Positions 1 through 12,169 of a stretch of 64,000 bases of DNA are shown here, piece after piece. The DNA lies in contig NC_091675.1 of the NCBI RefSeq assembly GCF_042453785.1, positions 7,452,501-7,516,500 on the forward strand, given 5' to 3'. This stretch comes from Malus domestica (lineage: Eukaryota > Streptophyta > Magnoliopsida > Rosales > Rosaceae). Within the stretch, counting starts at the first letter, position 1. The number at the start of each line of letters is the position of its first letter. The notes under the pieces are model-generated. The model was not told where the DNA came from. It searched no databases and was given only the letters and a program-made list of their open reading frames with translations. The translations under genes were made by a program, and so were the position numbers.

Positions 1-68
1 GTTGAACCACCTTGTGAGGGAGAATTGGTGAATGTTCATATGAATTGAGTTGTGAAAGGTAGTGATCA

Positions 69-416
69 TCATAGTGCTGCTTGGGCTTCTTCAATTTGTT
101 CTCTCGTAGGTCGACCAATTTTTCTTACATCCTTACCAGACAAAAGCTTCAATGCACCCTCGAGGGTGATTTCAGTGGGTTTGCTATACTGCATGTGTAA
201 TTAAGATAATCCAACTCATTAAACTCGGTAAAATCTTGTGCAATGTTGATCAAAACTCTTGACAACAGAATTCTGAATGTATATAAAAAGAATACCTTAG
301 GAACAGAAGCAATTGTGCGCCGATGTCTAACTGCAAACCCAACCTTTGAAACCTTTAAAATGACTGGTTGTCCATCAGCTGGATGTTTTCCCTGAAATGA
401 AATTAAAACAGGTAAT

Positions 417-469
<53 letters not shown>

Positions 470-3400
470 TTCAAGGATGATAAAGAGCAGGAAATGGAAC
501 TCAGCAATAAGAATGAAAAACAAACCAATGTCACAGGATATCGCAGCAACTCCAGCGCATATTCAAGGGTAATCGAGTTCACATCCTTTATCTGAAAAGT
601 AATTTCATGTGAAAATATAGATTCAGATTTCAAATAAAAGTGTGGTGAGTCTTCAATACAAGTGCACACAAAGACGGAAGGAGGAGAAGAAAAATGAGCA
701 AAAGGCATTGGTAAACTTGAAACGGGCATCGAAATTTTGTTGGTACATCAATGCACTAGTCAAAACAACTACTACGTAAGACAGCACATATTTCAAAACA
801 ACTACTACGAAAGACAGCACATATTTAAGTATTATGGATATGATTTTGGACAGCAGTTTTCGAATGAACACAAAAAATGGCAAGAAGATGTGTAAATGAA
901 TGAAACAAGAATAAAATGTTCCAATATGTAGTTGCAACACAACTTTTACATACATGGGATACATTGGCTCTTTTAGGTACGTAAGTCTTCCTGTCTTCAC
1001 CAAGTTGTACATAGCATCCGTAAGGACCTTTCTTCAAAAGAACCTGAAAGAGTACATAGGCTTTTTTTAGTGTAAACATATCTTGTAAATAATAAATTCA
1101 AGAAAAGCCACTGCTCCACCCTTAAAGCAACAAAATATCAAAATTCAAAGCAAACCTTTTCACTGGAAACTGGACTTAGACCTAGCAGTTTTGGTTCCTC
1201 CATGCTGCTGTTCTTTTTTTGACCGTCTTCTTCTTCTTCTTCTTCTTCATCACTGTAAAATGTCTTAGCAATGTATCTATTTGCAGCAACAAAAGGAAAC
1301 ATTGATCAATTATGGATAGTGATTTTTCTTTCGCTACAACTAAGACAAATTTAGGCCAACAAAATGCAACTTGAAACTAGAACAAAGCTCAGCAATTTCA
1401 GTTTATTATGTTATAGAAAGGAGCCATGTCTGATAACTCAATCTTTCGTTTCAGTTTAAATGACCTGGAAATACTTAGTCAATTGACTTGCCAGCTCTGC
1501 CCATATATGTAGGCACACGGCCACGGGCAATGAAACTGGTTTGTTTGTTACTCTGAATTTTCCTTTTCCTTTCTTGTCACTTGTACTGCTACTGGCAATA
1601 GAATGATCAACTCACAATATAGCCCACATGCATGAGACTTTATACCATAGCTTTTCATACTCACTTGCACTGTGGGTGTTGATCACAACCTATAAAATAG
1701 CCAGCACCGAACCGACTCACTTTGAAAATCAAACTGCCTTCCGCACAACTGAAACATGTACAAGTTAAAATTGTAATGTGTTAGAAAAATGTTCTCAAGA
1801 AAACAGTTTCAATCACAACATAAATTACATGATAATGACAGCATCTGCTTACTATGGGCATGTCCTGCTTTGGTCGGGAAGAGAAGCAAACAAGAAGTCT
1901 CCAAATTTCTTCTCCATCATCTTCTCTACCTGTGATATTGAATGGCTTATTATAAACAGGAAAGTTATTCCAAGTACAGGTATTTTACAAAAAGAGGCTT
2001 GATTTTAACAAAGACCCAATTATGCAGAATAATGAACTAAGAATTTTAATTTAGTTTCCTATTTTTTTTGTTACCTTCCTGTTCTTATTACTTTCCTGTT
2101 TCCAGTAAGTTTAGGATTGCAATCCCGTTTCTAGCAAGATTACGTCATTATAAAATATAAATACATACTTTGTAATTCAGTTGAAGCAGAATTGATAAGA
2201 CTTGAATGATTTATTAAACAGATTTTCTCCCTGAGTATCTTTGTTTCTCCTTCTTCCCTCCCGTCACTATAATTTATGTATCGAATCATTGGTCTTCTTG
2301 CCATATTCTCCTTGTGCTGACTATCTATTACTCTTCTCTTGAACTCTAATTCTCTCTCCTCTAAATCCCTCTCTAATTTCTAAATCCTTGTTGCTTGTTC
2401 TACAAACCAAATCTTACCTGATGAATATGAACAGTACTGGTACGTTCACAATAAGTGCTGAATCGGGTCCAATAATCTTTAAGGAGGCCTTTCCATTCAG
2501 TCAAGCCAGCAGAGACATTATCAAGCTGGATCAAAAGTGAGAGACAAAGAAGTCAGTCACCAGGAACAAAAAAGGGAAATCAAGTACATCAAATAATTAA
2601 CAATGACAGAACAACATTGCTTGATGGAAGAAATATTATACGCATTAATTCTTTTCTATTACAAAATATTTAAACTTATACTGAAAAATGTAATAGTCAA
2701 TATAGAATTACCTCAGTCTCCATGTCAGCAGTAAAACTATAATCTGTGACCTCGGAAAAATGGTTGCCGAGAAATGCTGACACCTAAAAGTAAGAAAAAT
2801 AAAATAAAACAAATTGGGAGGACGTAAGGAAAATCAACATATCTCATGGACTCAGTGATTGAGGAATCCAATGTTAAGTATGCTCTTCAACTAAGAACTA
2901 TCGAGAAACTAATGAAAAGGCAACCAAGAAACCAGCAAAAAATAATATAAAATGGCACAACTTAGGGTTTAGGGGAAAAAATCCACATAACAATGGACTT
3001 GCATGGATCTACAAGAGAGCATGTAAAGGTCTTTTCCGTTTCTTTGATTTGCATTAATTCAAAAGGAATGCCGGAACATACCATACGACCACGAAATTCT
3101 GGATGTAATACAAGGCTTTTCACTGTCACATAGTTTCTACCCTGGCACCACAAATCAATAGGAAATCCGAATATTGTTAGGTTAAAAAATCACAATAAAA
3201 AGACCGGCCAAAATACTTCCCAAATTGTTGACAAGACACAAGTTTGACAAGAAATAAGAAGTTCTTGAGAAACTACTAATAAGGTTTCTAAGGATATGAG
3301 ATAGACATAACTCAAAAGTTGTGTACAATTTCCGTTAGAATAATACATTTAAACATATGATCAAAGAAAACCTGACAAATTGAACACATTCAATTACCTG

Positions 3401-6400
3401 TAAAACCTTCAGAGTGCTCGCATATGTTGAAGGTCTTCCAATCCCAAGCTCCTCCAATTTCTTAATCTATAGAACGCAACAACACAAGGGTCAGAAAACC
3501 AAAGCTAAACAAAGGTACACCAGTTATAACACTAACTTAAAGCGTTTGTTATGATTAAACCTTCCATGTATGGAGTACATTCAAATAGTAGAAACAACTC
3601 TGGAGGCGTCAATTTTGAAGTAATCCTTATTGGCAATAGATTCATAGTCCCCCCTTCCAAAGACAATAACTAAAGAAATCTAACAGCATTTCTTGTATAA
3701 TGTAAAACAAAAATAAAATACTACCAGTGCTGCCTCAGAGTAGCGGGGAGGAGGTTGAGTACGGTGCTCCTTGAGTTCCACTTTACCAATATCTAATGGA
3801 TCCCCATACTACAGAATCAAAATAAAACACTTAATCAAGAAACAACGCTGGCACATCAAGGAAACTTTTACAAACATTCAAAGATTAAAAAAAAAAAAAG
3901 GATAAATCTCGTATGAAATTGAACTGAATAAGAGTTATATGTTTTCCTTGTGAACTAAACGTGCCATACCACCTGCTAACAGGCTAAGAGCCATATATGG
4001 TTCCACATTGTATTCAATACCATAGGCTCTTATCTTGAAATTAAGACAGGGCATGTGTATTTGAGCATATGTGGGTGGGGGAAATAGGAGTCCAAATTTA
4101 CCTTCAATGAATTAAGAAGTACAAAAGCTTCGTCATGACTGTTCCCTTCATGTTCTTTATATTTGACTGCTTGAGCTTCCATGTCCTAAAAATTAGAAAT
4201 TAAACACGCTCAAAATCTCACATAAAAGCATGCAACAAAGTGCAAATTTAAGATATGGCACCAAATCAATCACATAAAAGTCAAGCTACATGAATAAGAG
4301 GCTATTTACTTTCCAAATCCAGACATAAGAACTGCCTTTTAAAAACAAATAATAACTTGCAATTATATGGATTTGTGCAATTCCCAATTTGGATCCTATG
4401 ACTAATAGATATGATAAGTTCATGACACCAAAAGTTAAACCGGCATATAAGCTCGTATAAGTAGCAATATTTGAACATTTCATGGGTATTAAAGTGTATC
4501 CCCTTATAAAGAAAAAAATAGCAAAGTCATGCCATAACTGAGAAACATTAAAAAGATTCCATTAATTACCATAACAAGAATCGATTCAGTTTACTGATAC
4601 TCAAGGATTCCCTCCAGTTTCAGTGACACAATTTTAGAAATGTAAAGGTGTTATGACGGTGGCACATGAGCCAAATGCATATGTTTACAACAACACTAAG
4701 ATGGAAAACAGAATTATACCTCCAAGACTGCCTGATATCCAGGGAACTCAACCCTTGAGGACAAAGAGCGGAGAACAATGGAGTTGCGAGCATTTCCAAT
4801 ATTGAGTTGTATCTGGTACATTGATGGGGAAATGAATAAGGCAAGAGATGATGAATTTGCATTACATATGTATGAATGGAACGTAAGAACAAGGATATGA
4901 GGAAAAGTCAACAAGTTAATGTTCTTTTTGACAAAGAATGTGTTGCTTCTGTCACTATAACCTATGAGAACCAGAGTTTTAGCATTAAACTTTGAATAAA
5001 TTAAATTTCAGTCACTTGTACTCTTCTCAGCAAAGTATATGCTAACACCTAGGAATTGTTCTAAATAGCATCATCCAATTAGATCTCCCTGAAATCCGTA
5101 GTGATAGGAAGCAAACTGTGTTTTCCTCTCTTAATTTCACCCTCTATTCCAGTTTAAGAATGCATAACAACTGTGAGCCTTTTTTTCTGAGAAATAGAAA
5201 ACATGATGATGACTGCATAACAAAGTAAAGTCGATTTATGTTATGTAGCACAAATAGACAAGCAATCCTAACGTGGTATAAAATGCACTTTTAACATTCC
5301 TAGCTATCAAGGCAATACGCAGTGTTACTCATAAGCTGGAAATTACTGTATTCCCACTATGATGACAGTTCAGATGCACACGCACATACTGAACTTTATA
5401 AGATAATAAAAAAATAAAAATAAAAAACATAGTTTGAAGACAGTGGAACTACAGTGTACAACAAAGTACAGTAACGTATATTAAAGATATTCTAGAAATG
5501 CAACTACTTGTCAAAAAAGAAGAAACAGCATGGACATAATTAATTTTTTACATAAGAAAATAAATTATTCATATGAGAAAACAGAAATTGGCAGCCTGCA
5601 TTATTGCAATGTTGACCAATGGATAGTAACAGTTATTTTTGCAGCCTGTTTGTTCCCATCAATTAAAAGAGAAGAATTTTCATAATGTTGTATTCTAACC
5701 TGCTCAATTGTAACAGGCTCCATCTGACATGCCACTGTCCGACACCAAATAAGAGTGTACAACTTCATGGAATCTTCATCAAGTACCCCGCGGAGCAATG
5801 CTAGATTCCAAGAAGAAAATTTTATAGTCAGTTCACTAGAATGAGCCTATCAACAGATTAATTGTACATCTGAAAAACTTGCTTTAAAAAAATGTAGAAA
5901 TTTTCACGTAGCATGCAAAATTGTTTAGTTACATGGCAATCTTCGAACATCAGTGGGTCTGATTGCTTCATGGGCCTCTTGGGAATTCTTCACTTTCTTA
6001 AAAAATTTGCGTGCACTTTCTGATGCAAAATTCTGTCCATACCTGCATCAAAGGAATATTGTTTTAAAGGGAAAACATATAGATCTCATTGCATAAATAT
6101 AACCACAAATAGCGGAAACTTATAGGTCACCACTCCATTATGGGAACAAGTATTTATATGAACTAAGTTTTGAAACTATAAGTCATTTTAAGCTCTCACT
6201 CTCAATGCTTTAGGCCAATGGTGATTCCAAAAACTGGGCAAATTAAATTTCAAACCTTAAAAGCTAAAAAACTATAAGTTTTGAAATTGTAGGCTGAAAT
6301 AAGCATAAATTATATTAGAACCTTTCTGGATTGAATAAAAAAACATGAAACTACTTGTTCAGGACCCTGGGAAAATACACTTGCATCATGGAAAAAAATG

Positions 6401-9400
6401 ACAGCATAAAGACATGAACATGCATATCATTGTTTAGCATTACATCTAAATTTAAATTCCAAATAAAATAGAAGCCATCTTGACATTTATCTGCAGCACC
6501 TTTCAATGACCAAGGAGCGCACATCCTTACAGGCTTCATCAGAAATCTGAAGAAATTAAAAGCCATCAGTATTAGAAATAATGATAGATATCACTCTCAA
6601 CTAGAAATGAATTTTATACGAATCATTGAGACAGTGTAAATCATGCGCACATGTGCAAACAATCAGCATACGTTGTAGTAGTTATCATCACAAAGAAACG
6701 AAGTACATTTATAATCCTGAGCAAACTCAATAGAAAATTAGCAGCCTTAGACAAACACTACCCCATAAAATTCATCTTTTTACATTGTGCAGTATAAAAG
6801 AAACCAATTTGCAACTAAGGAATTTTAAACAATACATACCATTCCAAAAGAGCAGTTCAGTTCAGTTATGAAAATAATTAACTAGAAGACAAAAAACTCA
6901 ATCAAGTTTTTGTGCAAAAAGATACATACATGTAGTCCATCTGTTCGGGTGTATGTGATCAAACCCGTTGCTTTACCATCAGATAACTGAACCCCCTCGT
7001 AAAGTTTCTGTGCAAGCTGCAAATATAATGTATCTTCCATTAGCCAGACAAGTGTTGTATGTGTATATATACGATGCATATCCTTAAAGCAAATAAAAAG
7101 GTATATATACAGTTTTCAATTCAAAGGATGAAATCATAAGATTAACTGAATCAAAGAAAAAACTAGTGGCTAGAACAGAAGAGGAACGTGAAGATAAATG
7201 CTCTTTAGATGGAGGAAATCAGAAGATAAATGCTCTCACGAGCGCACCTTCATTGTATATGCTGCACTGAAATGTAATTTGTTGGCAGCATCCTGCTGAA
7301 GTGTGGATGTTATATACGGCGTGGGAGGATTCTTCCGCATTTTGTTTTTCTTAGAATTAACAACTTGAAAATTTTCTGAATTAATCTGCTGTTCAATTTC
7401 TTTTGCTTCGGTATGAGAACTGATAGAAAATTGATTTAGCTTTTTGGAATCATAATGGGTCAAGTATGCTGGGAAGGATGGAGCATTAACTGATGAATCC
7501 TTTTCTTTTTTCTTCAATTCAACCGCAGTAGTCCAATATTCCTGTGGTTTAAATTCATCAATTTCCATTTCTCTATCGCACAGAAGAGCCAGTGCAGCAG
7601 ATTGGACTCGCCCCGCAGACTGGCAACCTGGTAGTTTCCTCCACAACAGTGGTGAAATGTTAAATCCAATCAAATAATCAAGTGCACGCCGTGCAAGGTA
7701 AGCATGGACCAAGTTCTCATCAATTTCTCTTGGAGCTTGCAGCGCGCTTTTGATAGAGGCCTCAGTGATTTCATGAAAAACAACCCTGGCTACAGTAACA
7801 TCTTCACGTAAAGCATCCTGTTGTTGCAGCATCTCAATAATATGCCAAGCAATAGCCTCTCCTTCACGATCAGGATCTGATGCAAGAATAAGAGTTTCTG
7901 CTCTGATGAAGGTGAGATAAATAAGAAATTCAGAAACATCGCCCCAAAATGAAATTAAGAGAGAAATACTTATGATGGAAAGTTCAATATCATTCCTATA
8001 CATTAGCAGCTAGTATTGTTAGTAGTTTGTGGCTAATTGGATCTGAATGAAAATGATAAGAAATCATACCCTGTTAGTGCAACCTTTATGCTATTTAGAT
8101 GAGTCCAGGCAGCAGATGGAACTTCCCACACCATACTAAAATCATCATCAGGCCGTACAGATCCAGACCTAGCAGCCAAGTCCCTTACATGACCATAGCT
8201 AGGAAGAACTTCAAACATATCATCAAGATAACCCTGAATAACCTTCGCCTTTGTAGCAGATTCCACCACCACTACAGTTTTCCCAGTTGCGGGGTACAAC
8301 TGCTTCAGTGTCATTTTCCCATGAGGTTTCATTTTGCCTATTTTTTGTGGTATAAGTTTCTGTGGCGACTTAGTATCTGAATTTATTAATTTTCCCTTTC
8401 TAAAAGAGTTCCCACCTTTCTTCTTTGGCTGGGGTTTTGTTGAAGAAACATCAACAATTTCCACGGGAGTTTTCGCAGTGAGGTTCAACTGAAAGACTGC
8501 AGTGTTAGTTAAAATATTGCAATGTGATGATAAGATTCAATCCTAATTCTACTAAAAAATTTATAGTTGCTATTTGCTAACCTCTGAAACTTCCGCCGAC
8601 TGTTTGCCACTTTTGGTACCACCAGATTTCTTTGGTTGAGAAGTAACCTTAGAACTTTGTGACATAGCAGCTTCTGCTGGAGGATTTGCAGCAGAAATTT
8701 GTTCTTTAGTTTTCTTTCTCTTCGACCTCTTTTTCCCTTTGACTTTTGAGACCCGGGTATCATTTCTTATAGGAGAACTAGAACACAAAGATCCCAATTT
8801 TCCAGCCCCCTTCTCACTTCCAACTTGCTGTTCGGTTAAGGCTTCTACTTCAACATCTTTAGAGATACTAGAATCAGTAGCTTTGGTTTTGCTTTGAGCT
8901 GCCAATGCCTTTATCCGTTTCTTGCATTTAATAAGCCTTCTGAAAAAAAACGTATTTCCACTATTCCTACCATCTTGGACACCCACACTCTCTCCTTTGT
9001 TTATCACAGATGGAACTTGAGAGAAAAACCTCTTGGGAAAAGCTCCAGCACTATGATTAGTTAAACCCAATCTGCAACTATTCTTAAAAGAGCCACAATT
9101 GACAATACCAGCAGGCCCTAAAGAATTAAGCGAACCATGTTTAAGATGAGAATGAAATGTAAAAGCGCATTCAGACCCATCGCCACTTCTTCTGAAAGGA
9201 TGAAAATTTGGCCCAAACTTTGAATGGTTGGCCGTGATCATGCAAGAAACTCCGGACTTATTTAACCTATAATTTCTGTATACATTCGTTGTCAAATTTG
9301 ACGAAGATAGTAAGCAAGCGCATGAATAAGCCTCAAACACCCTCCACTGCAGCTGTAACACCAAAATGTTGCACGTCACTATAAGATTTTCCGGGAGTCG

Positions 9401-9872
9401 GCATACTTTGGCAAATTTGGCACACACATTGACACAAAAACACACATATACATTACACACACACACACAAACAAAAAAAATTTCCGAATATCCCGTGTTG
9501 CATTAGTTAGCACAACCAAGATAATTTAATCAAACCGAACAAGAATCTATGCATAATATTAAAATTCATCGACAAAATGTCCCATTCCAAGTGAAAAAAA
9601 GCTTCAAACTTCAATTCTCCAACAACCAAAACATCCCCTAATAAGTACAATCACTTGAAAAAATTGGCCTTCTGGGAAATGCATGAAATTGAAGAAATCC
9701 CAGAAGATGGAAATAACAGAGAGTATCAAAACTGAAAGGGAAAAGTGGGAACCTTGGCCATGGAGCGGCGGAGACACAGGGCGGAGGCAGCAAAAGTGTT
9801 TGAGAAAATGAAGGAGGAAGCGGTGGCGGGAGCGGGGGCGGTGGACAGCCGTTGAAAATGTATCATCGCCAT
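69..9872 (-). CDS. DNA topoisomerase I, bacterial type IA (organellar), complete 22-exon gene
   Basis: Type IA topoisomerase that relaxes negatively supercoiled DNA by single-strand passage. Joining 22 exons with GT-AG introns gives one open frame of 1,177 residues. Exons from the 5' end: 9872-9753, 9352-8582, 8488-8070, 7902-7248, 7016-6930, 6546-6500, 6042-5933, 5800-5700, 4812-4720, 4185-4102, 3808-3725, 3466-3398, 3141-3082, 2783-2712, 2525-2418, 1929-1853, 1748-1665, 1276-1156, 1043-954, 591-526, 391-296, 188-69. A TOPRIM domain starts near residue 369 (VVVVESATKAKVI) and holds DPDREGEAIAW near 446. The active-site Tyr677 lies in GLITYTRTDG. A C4 zinc finger (C984, C987, C1007, C1013) precedes two C-terminal topoisomerase repeats (GPYGCYVQLGE, SKVGFAVRH). 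The N terminus is Ser/Ala/Arg-rich and poor in acidic residues, like a plastid or mitochondrial transit peptide. Exon 2 encodes a Lys/Ser-rich, poorly conserved linker. It resembles Arabidopsis At4g31210 (from memory). The exon 2 acceptor could instead be 6 bases downstream, in frame. Confidence 0.93.
419..466. repeat. (GA)n microsatellite
   Basis: About 24 GA units lie in the last-but-two intron of the topoisomerase gene, between its 591-526 and 391-296 exons. On the coding strand it reads as a (CT)n tract upstream of an acceptor, so it may lengthen the polypyrimidine tract. It is likely polymorphic. Confidence 0.95.
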
Positions 9873-9949
9873 GCCAGTTTCATTTGCTTAACGCAAACAA
9901 AGATAAACGAGTGAGAGTGAGTTGAGTTTCGAATGTTTTGTTATACAGT

Positions 9950-9988
9950 CAGAGAGAGAGAGAGAGTGTGTGTGTGTGTGAGAGAGAG
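9950..9988. repeat. Compound (GA)n(GT)n(GA)n microsatellite
   Basis: GA, GT and GA dinucleotide runs follow one another about 80-115 bp upstream of the topoisomerase start codon. On the gene strand this is a CT-rich tract, typical of plant 5' leaders or core promoters. Confidence 0.9.
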
Positions 9989-10799
9989 CGCTTACGAAAC
10001 AAGGGTTTTGATCGAAGGGTTTTAGGGCAGGTTTTCGGATTCGGGTACATGGTTGGCTTCAAATTCTGTTCCAATATTTATGGGCCATTTGTGGCAGAAT
10101 TAATTACTTGCTACATACCCGCAGCGGATAGCGGGACTCGTCTTTCTCGTGCAATTAATTAATTTAATGTCATGTTTTGTTATAACTTATATGTCACTAA
10201 AAGTTGTTATTTGGCATTTGTTAGTTCAAATTCTTATCTTAAACAATGATTTGATGAGAAAAATTTTAACCATCAGAACAATCAACTCTTACGTTCGAAC
10301 ACTAAACTGAAATACTATGTCACTCATCGTTAAGTCACATAAAACTATATCATTATATTCGAATCACAACCCTCCAACATGAACCTTAAATGTTGAACCA
10401 TAACCATATATGTTCAATTGACCCAAGCCTTGGATCTCAAACATGGACCTGTGAGCAATTTTAATCCCTCTTCAAAATTCTTTGTGAAACAACATAAAAC
10501 CGTGCTGCTAAGTCATCGTTTTTTACAATACAATACCAAAAATTATTCTCATTTCAAAATAGTAAAATTTAATTCAATTGCAAAAGAAAAACACAACACG
10601 ATGCCCTTGTCAACTGTCTTATCCACAAATGTTAAACTCCTTCATAATTCTCTAAAATTATCCTTCACTCAAAGTTAAAAATTGTTTCACATTAACAAAA
10701 GTAATTAAGTAAGGGGATAAAAAAAGGAGGGAAATAATCTTGGAAGTTAAAATGGAAGTTTCTTATTCGATATAGAAATTTTTTTGGCAAGAGTTGTTA

Positions 10800-11985
10800 G
10801 ACTATCTCCAACCCTTGGGCTAAAAGCCAAATTTTTTAGCCCAGAAAATTTAGCTTTTAGCCCAGAAACATCTTTTCTGCTCCAACCCTTATACCCTAAG
10901 GGTGCGTTTGTTTGGCCTCATTAAATGGGACTGGACTGGACTGGACTACAGTCTCATGTTTGGTAGGTGCTAGGACTAAGTTAAGTGGGACTAAAGGGGA
11001 CTCGTTCCGACTAGAGAGCTCGCTAAAGGGTCTTAGCGAGACCCCCCAAAATGAAGCGGACTGCTAAGACGTTCGCTCTTCGCGTCGTCTGCTCCACGAC
11101 CTTGCCGTCAAATCCTCACAATCCTTCCCCGCATGGATCTTCCTCTCTCTCCCTTGCTCTATCTTTGCACTGACATCCCCGCATGGACCTTGCCGCCAAA
11201 TCCTCACAGTCCTGCTAGATGCCAAGCCGATCTGCATGACCCAACCTCGATGTCGAGCCGATCTGCAAGACCCAACCCAGATCACGTCCTCTCCCTCTCT
11301 TTCCTCGTCCTGCTCGAATCAGAGTGTCGTTGTTGGGTATACAAGGAACGCAGCTGCGATTTCGATTTCGATTGAAATTGAATTTTTGATTGTTTATGTT
11401 TTGGGAGCTTTATCGATTCAAATGGAGGAGAAAGATGTGGTTGCAAGTAGTGGAATTTGGATGGAGAGCTTTATCAATTGAAATGAAAAAAAGTTGTGAT
11501 TGGAATCTATGGAGTTTGGACGAAAAAAAATAGACAGAACAGAGGTTTCAGGCAGGAAAAAGAAATAGAAAAAGAAAAAAAAAGAATTAATTTTATTATT
11601 TTTATTATCCTACTTCTAATCCGATACTGCACCAAACGCTTCACTAAGTTAGTCCTGCTTAGTCTAATCTAACCCAGTCCAACTTAGTCCCTGAAGCTAG
11701 TCCAGTCCGAGATAGTCCGGAATTATTAAAGAATGAAATTAGCCTAAATTTTTTTCTTAAATCAATTTTTTTTTAAATAAATATGTAGATTATTGTAAAT
11801 TAATTTTATGAACATTTTAATCTAAAAAATTTTAAATTCCGATAAACATTTCGCATTTAGCCCGGGGGAAAGCTGGGGGGTATTTGGCCCAGAAATAGCA
11901 TTTGGCATTTAGCCTAAAATTTTAGCATGAGTTGAAGAGTGTTTGGGGGGGTAATTTGGCTTTTAGCCCAGGAATGGAGATGGTC
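10800..11985. mobile_element. Tourist/PIF-Harbinger-like MITE with a nested insertion
   Basis: The ends form an imperfect inverted repeat (GACTATCTCC on the left; GGAGATGGTC on the right). Both are flanked by TTA (10797-10799 and 11986-11988), the 3-bp target duplication typical of PIF/Harbinger elements. Subterminal parts are inverted copies rich in 'tttagccc' and 'ggcttttag'. The element should be a few hundred bp, but it is swollen by a second element (about 10911-11740). It fills half of the gap between the divergent topoisomerase and SURP/CID genes. No transposase is visible. Confidence 0.8.
10911..11740. mobile_element. Nested element with GGACTGG/GGACTA subterminal repeats
   Basis: It begins GGGTGCGTTTGTTTGG inside the outer MITE. 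Tandem GGACT-type motifs at the left (about 10928-11010) recur inverted at the right (about 11620-11725, AGTCC-type motifs). The middle is G+C-richer and has short open frames with no recognisable product. The right terminus is degraded and no clean target duplication was found, so the boundaries are approximate. Confidence 0.5.
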
Positions 11986-12169
11986 TTAGAAGAAGCCCTA
12001 AAGCAGTGGATTTGAAATTTTTCCCCAACTCCCCCAAATCAAATTGGCGAAAGCGAAATCAAATCAAATTAGGGATTCATAGAAAAAGGAGAGGGACAGT
12101 CTCCGAGGCAAATCTATAAATCACTCACAAACAACTCAGCTTCCTACTGTTTTCACACTCACCGCGGCA

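Noticed and set aside
149-729. Open frames with long Leu-Ser repeats near the left edge
   Set aside because: These are translations of the (GA)n microsatellite and introns of the topoisomerase gene.
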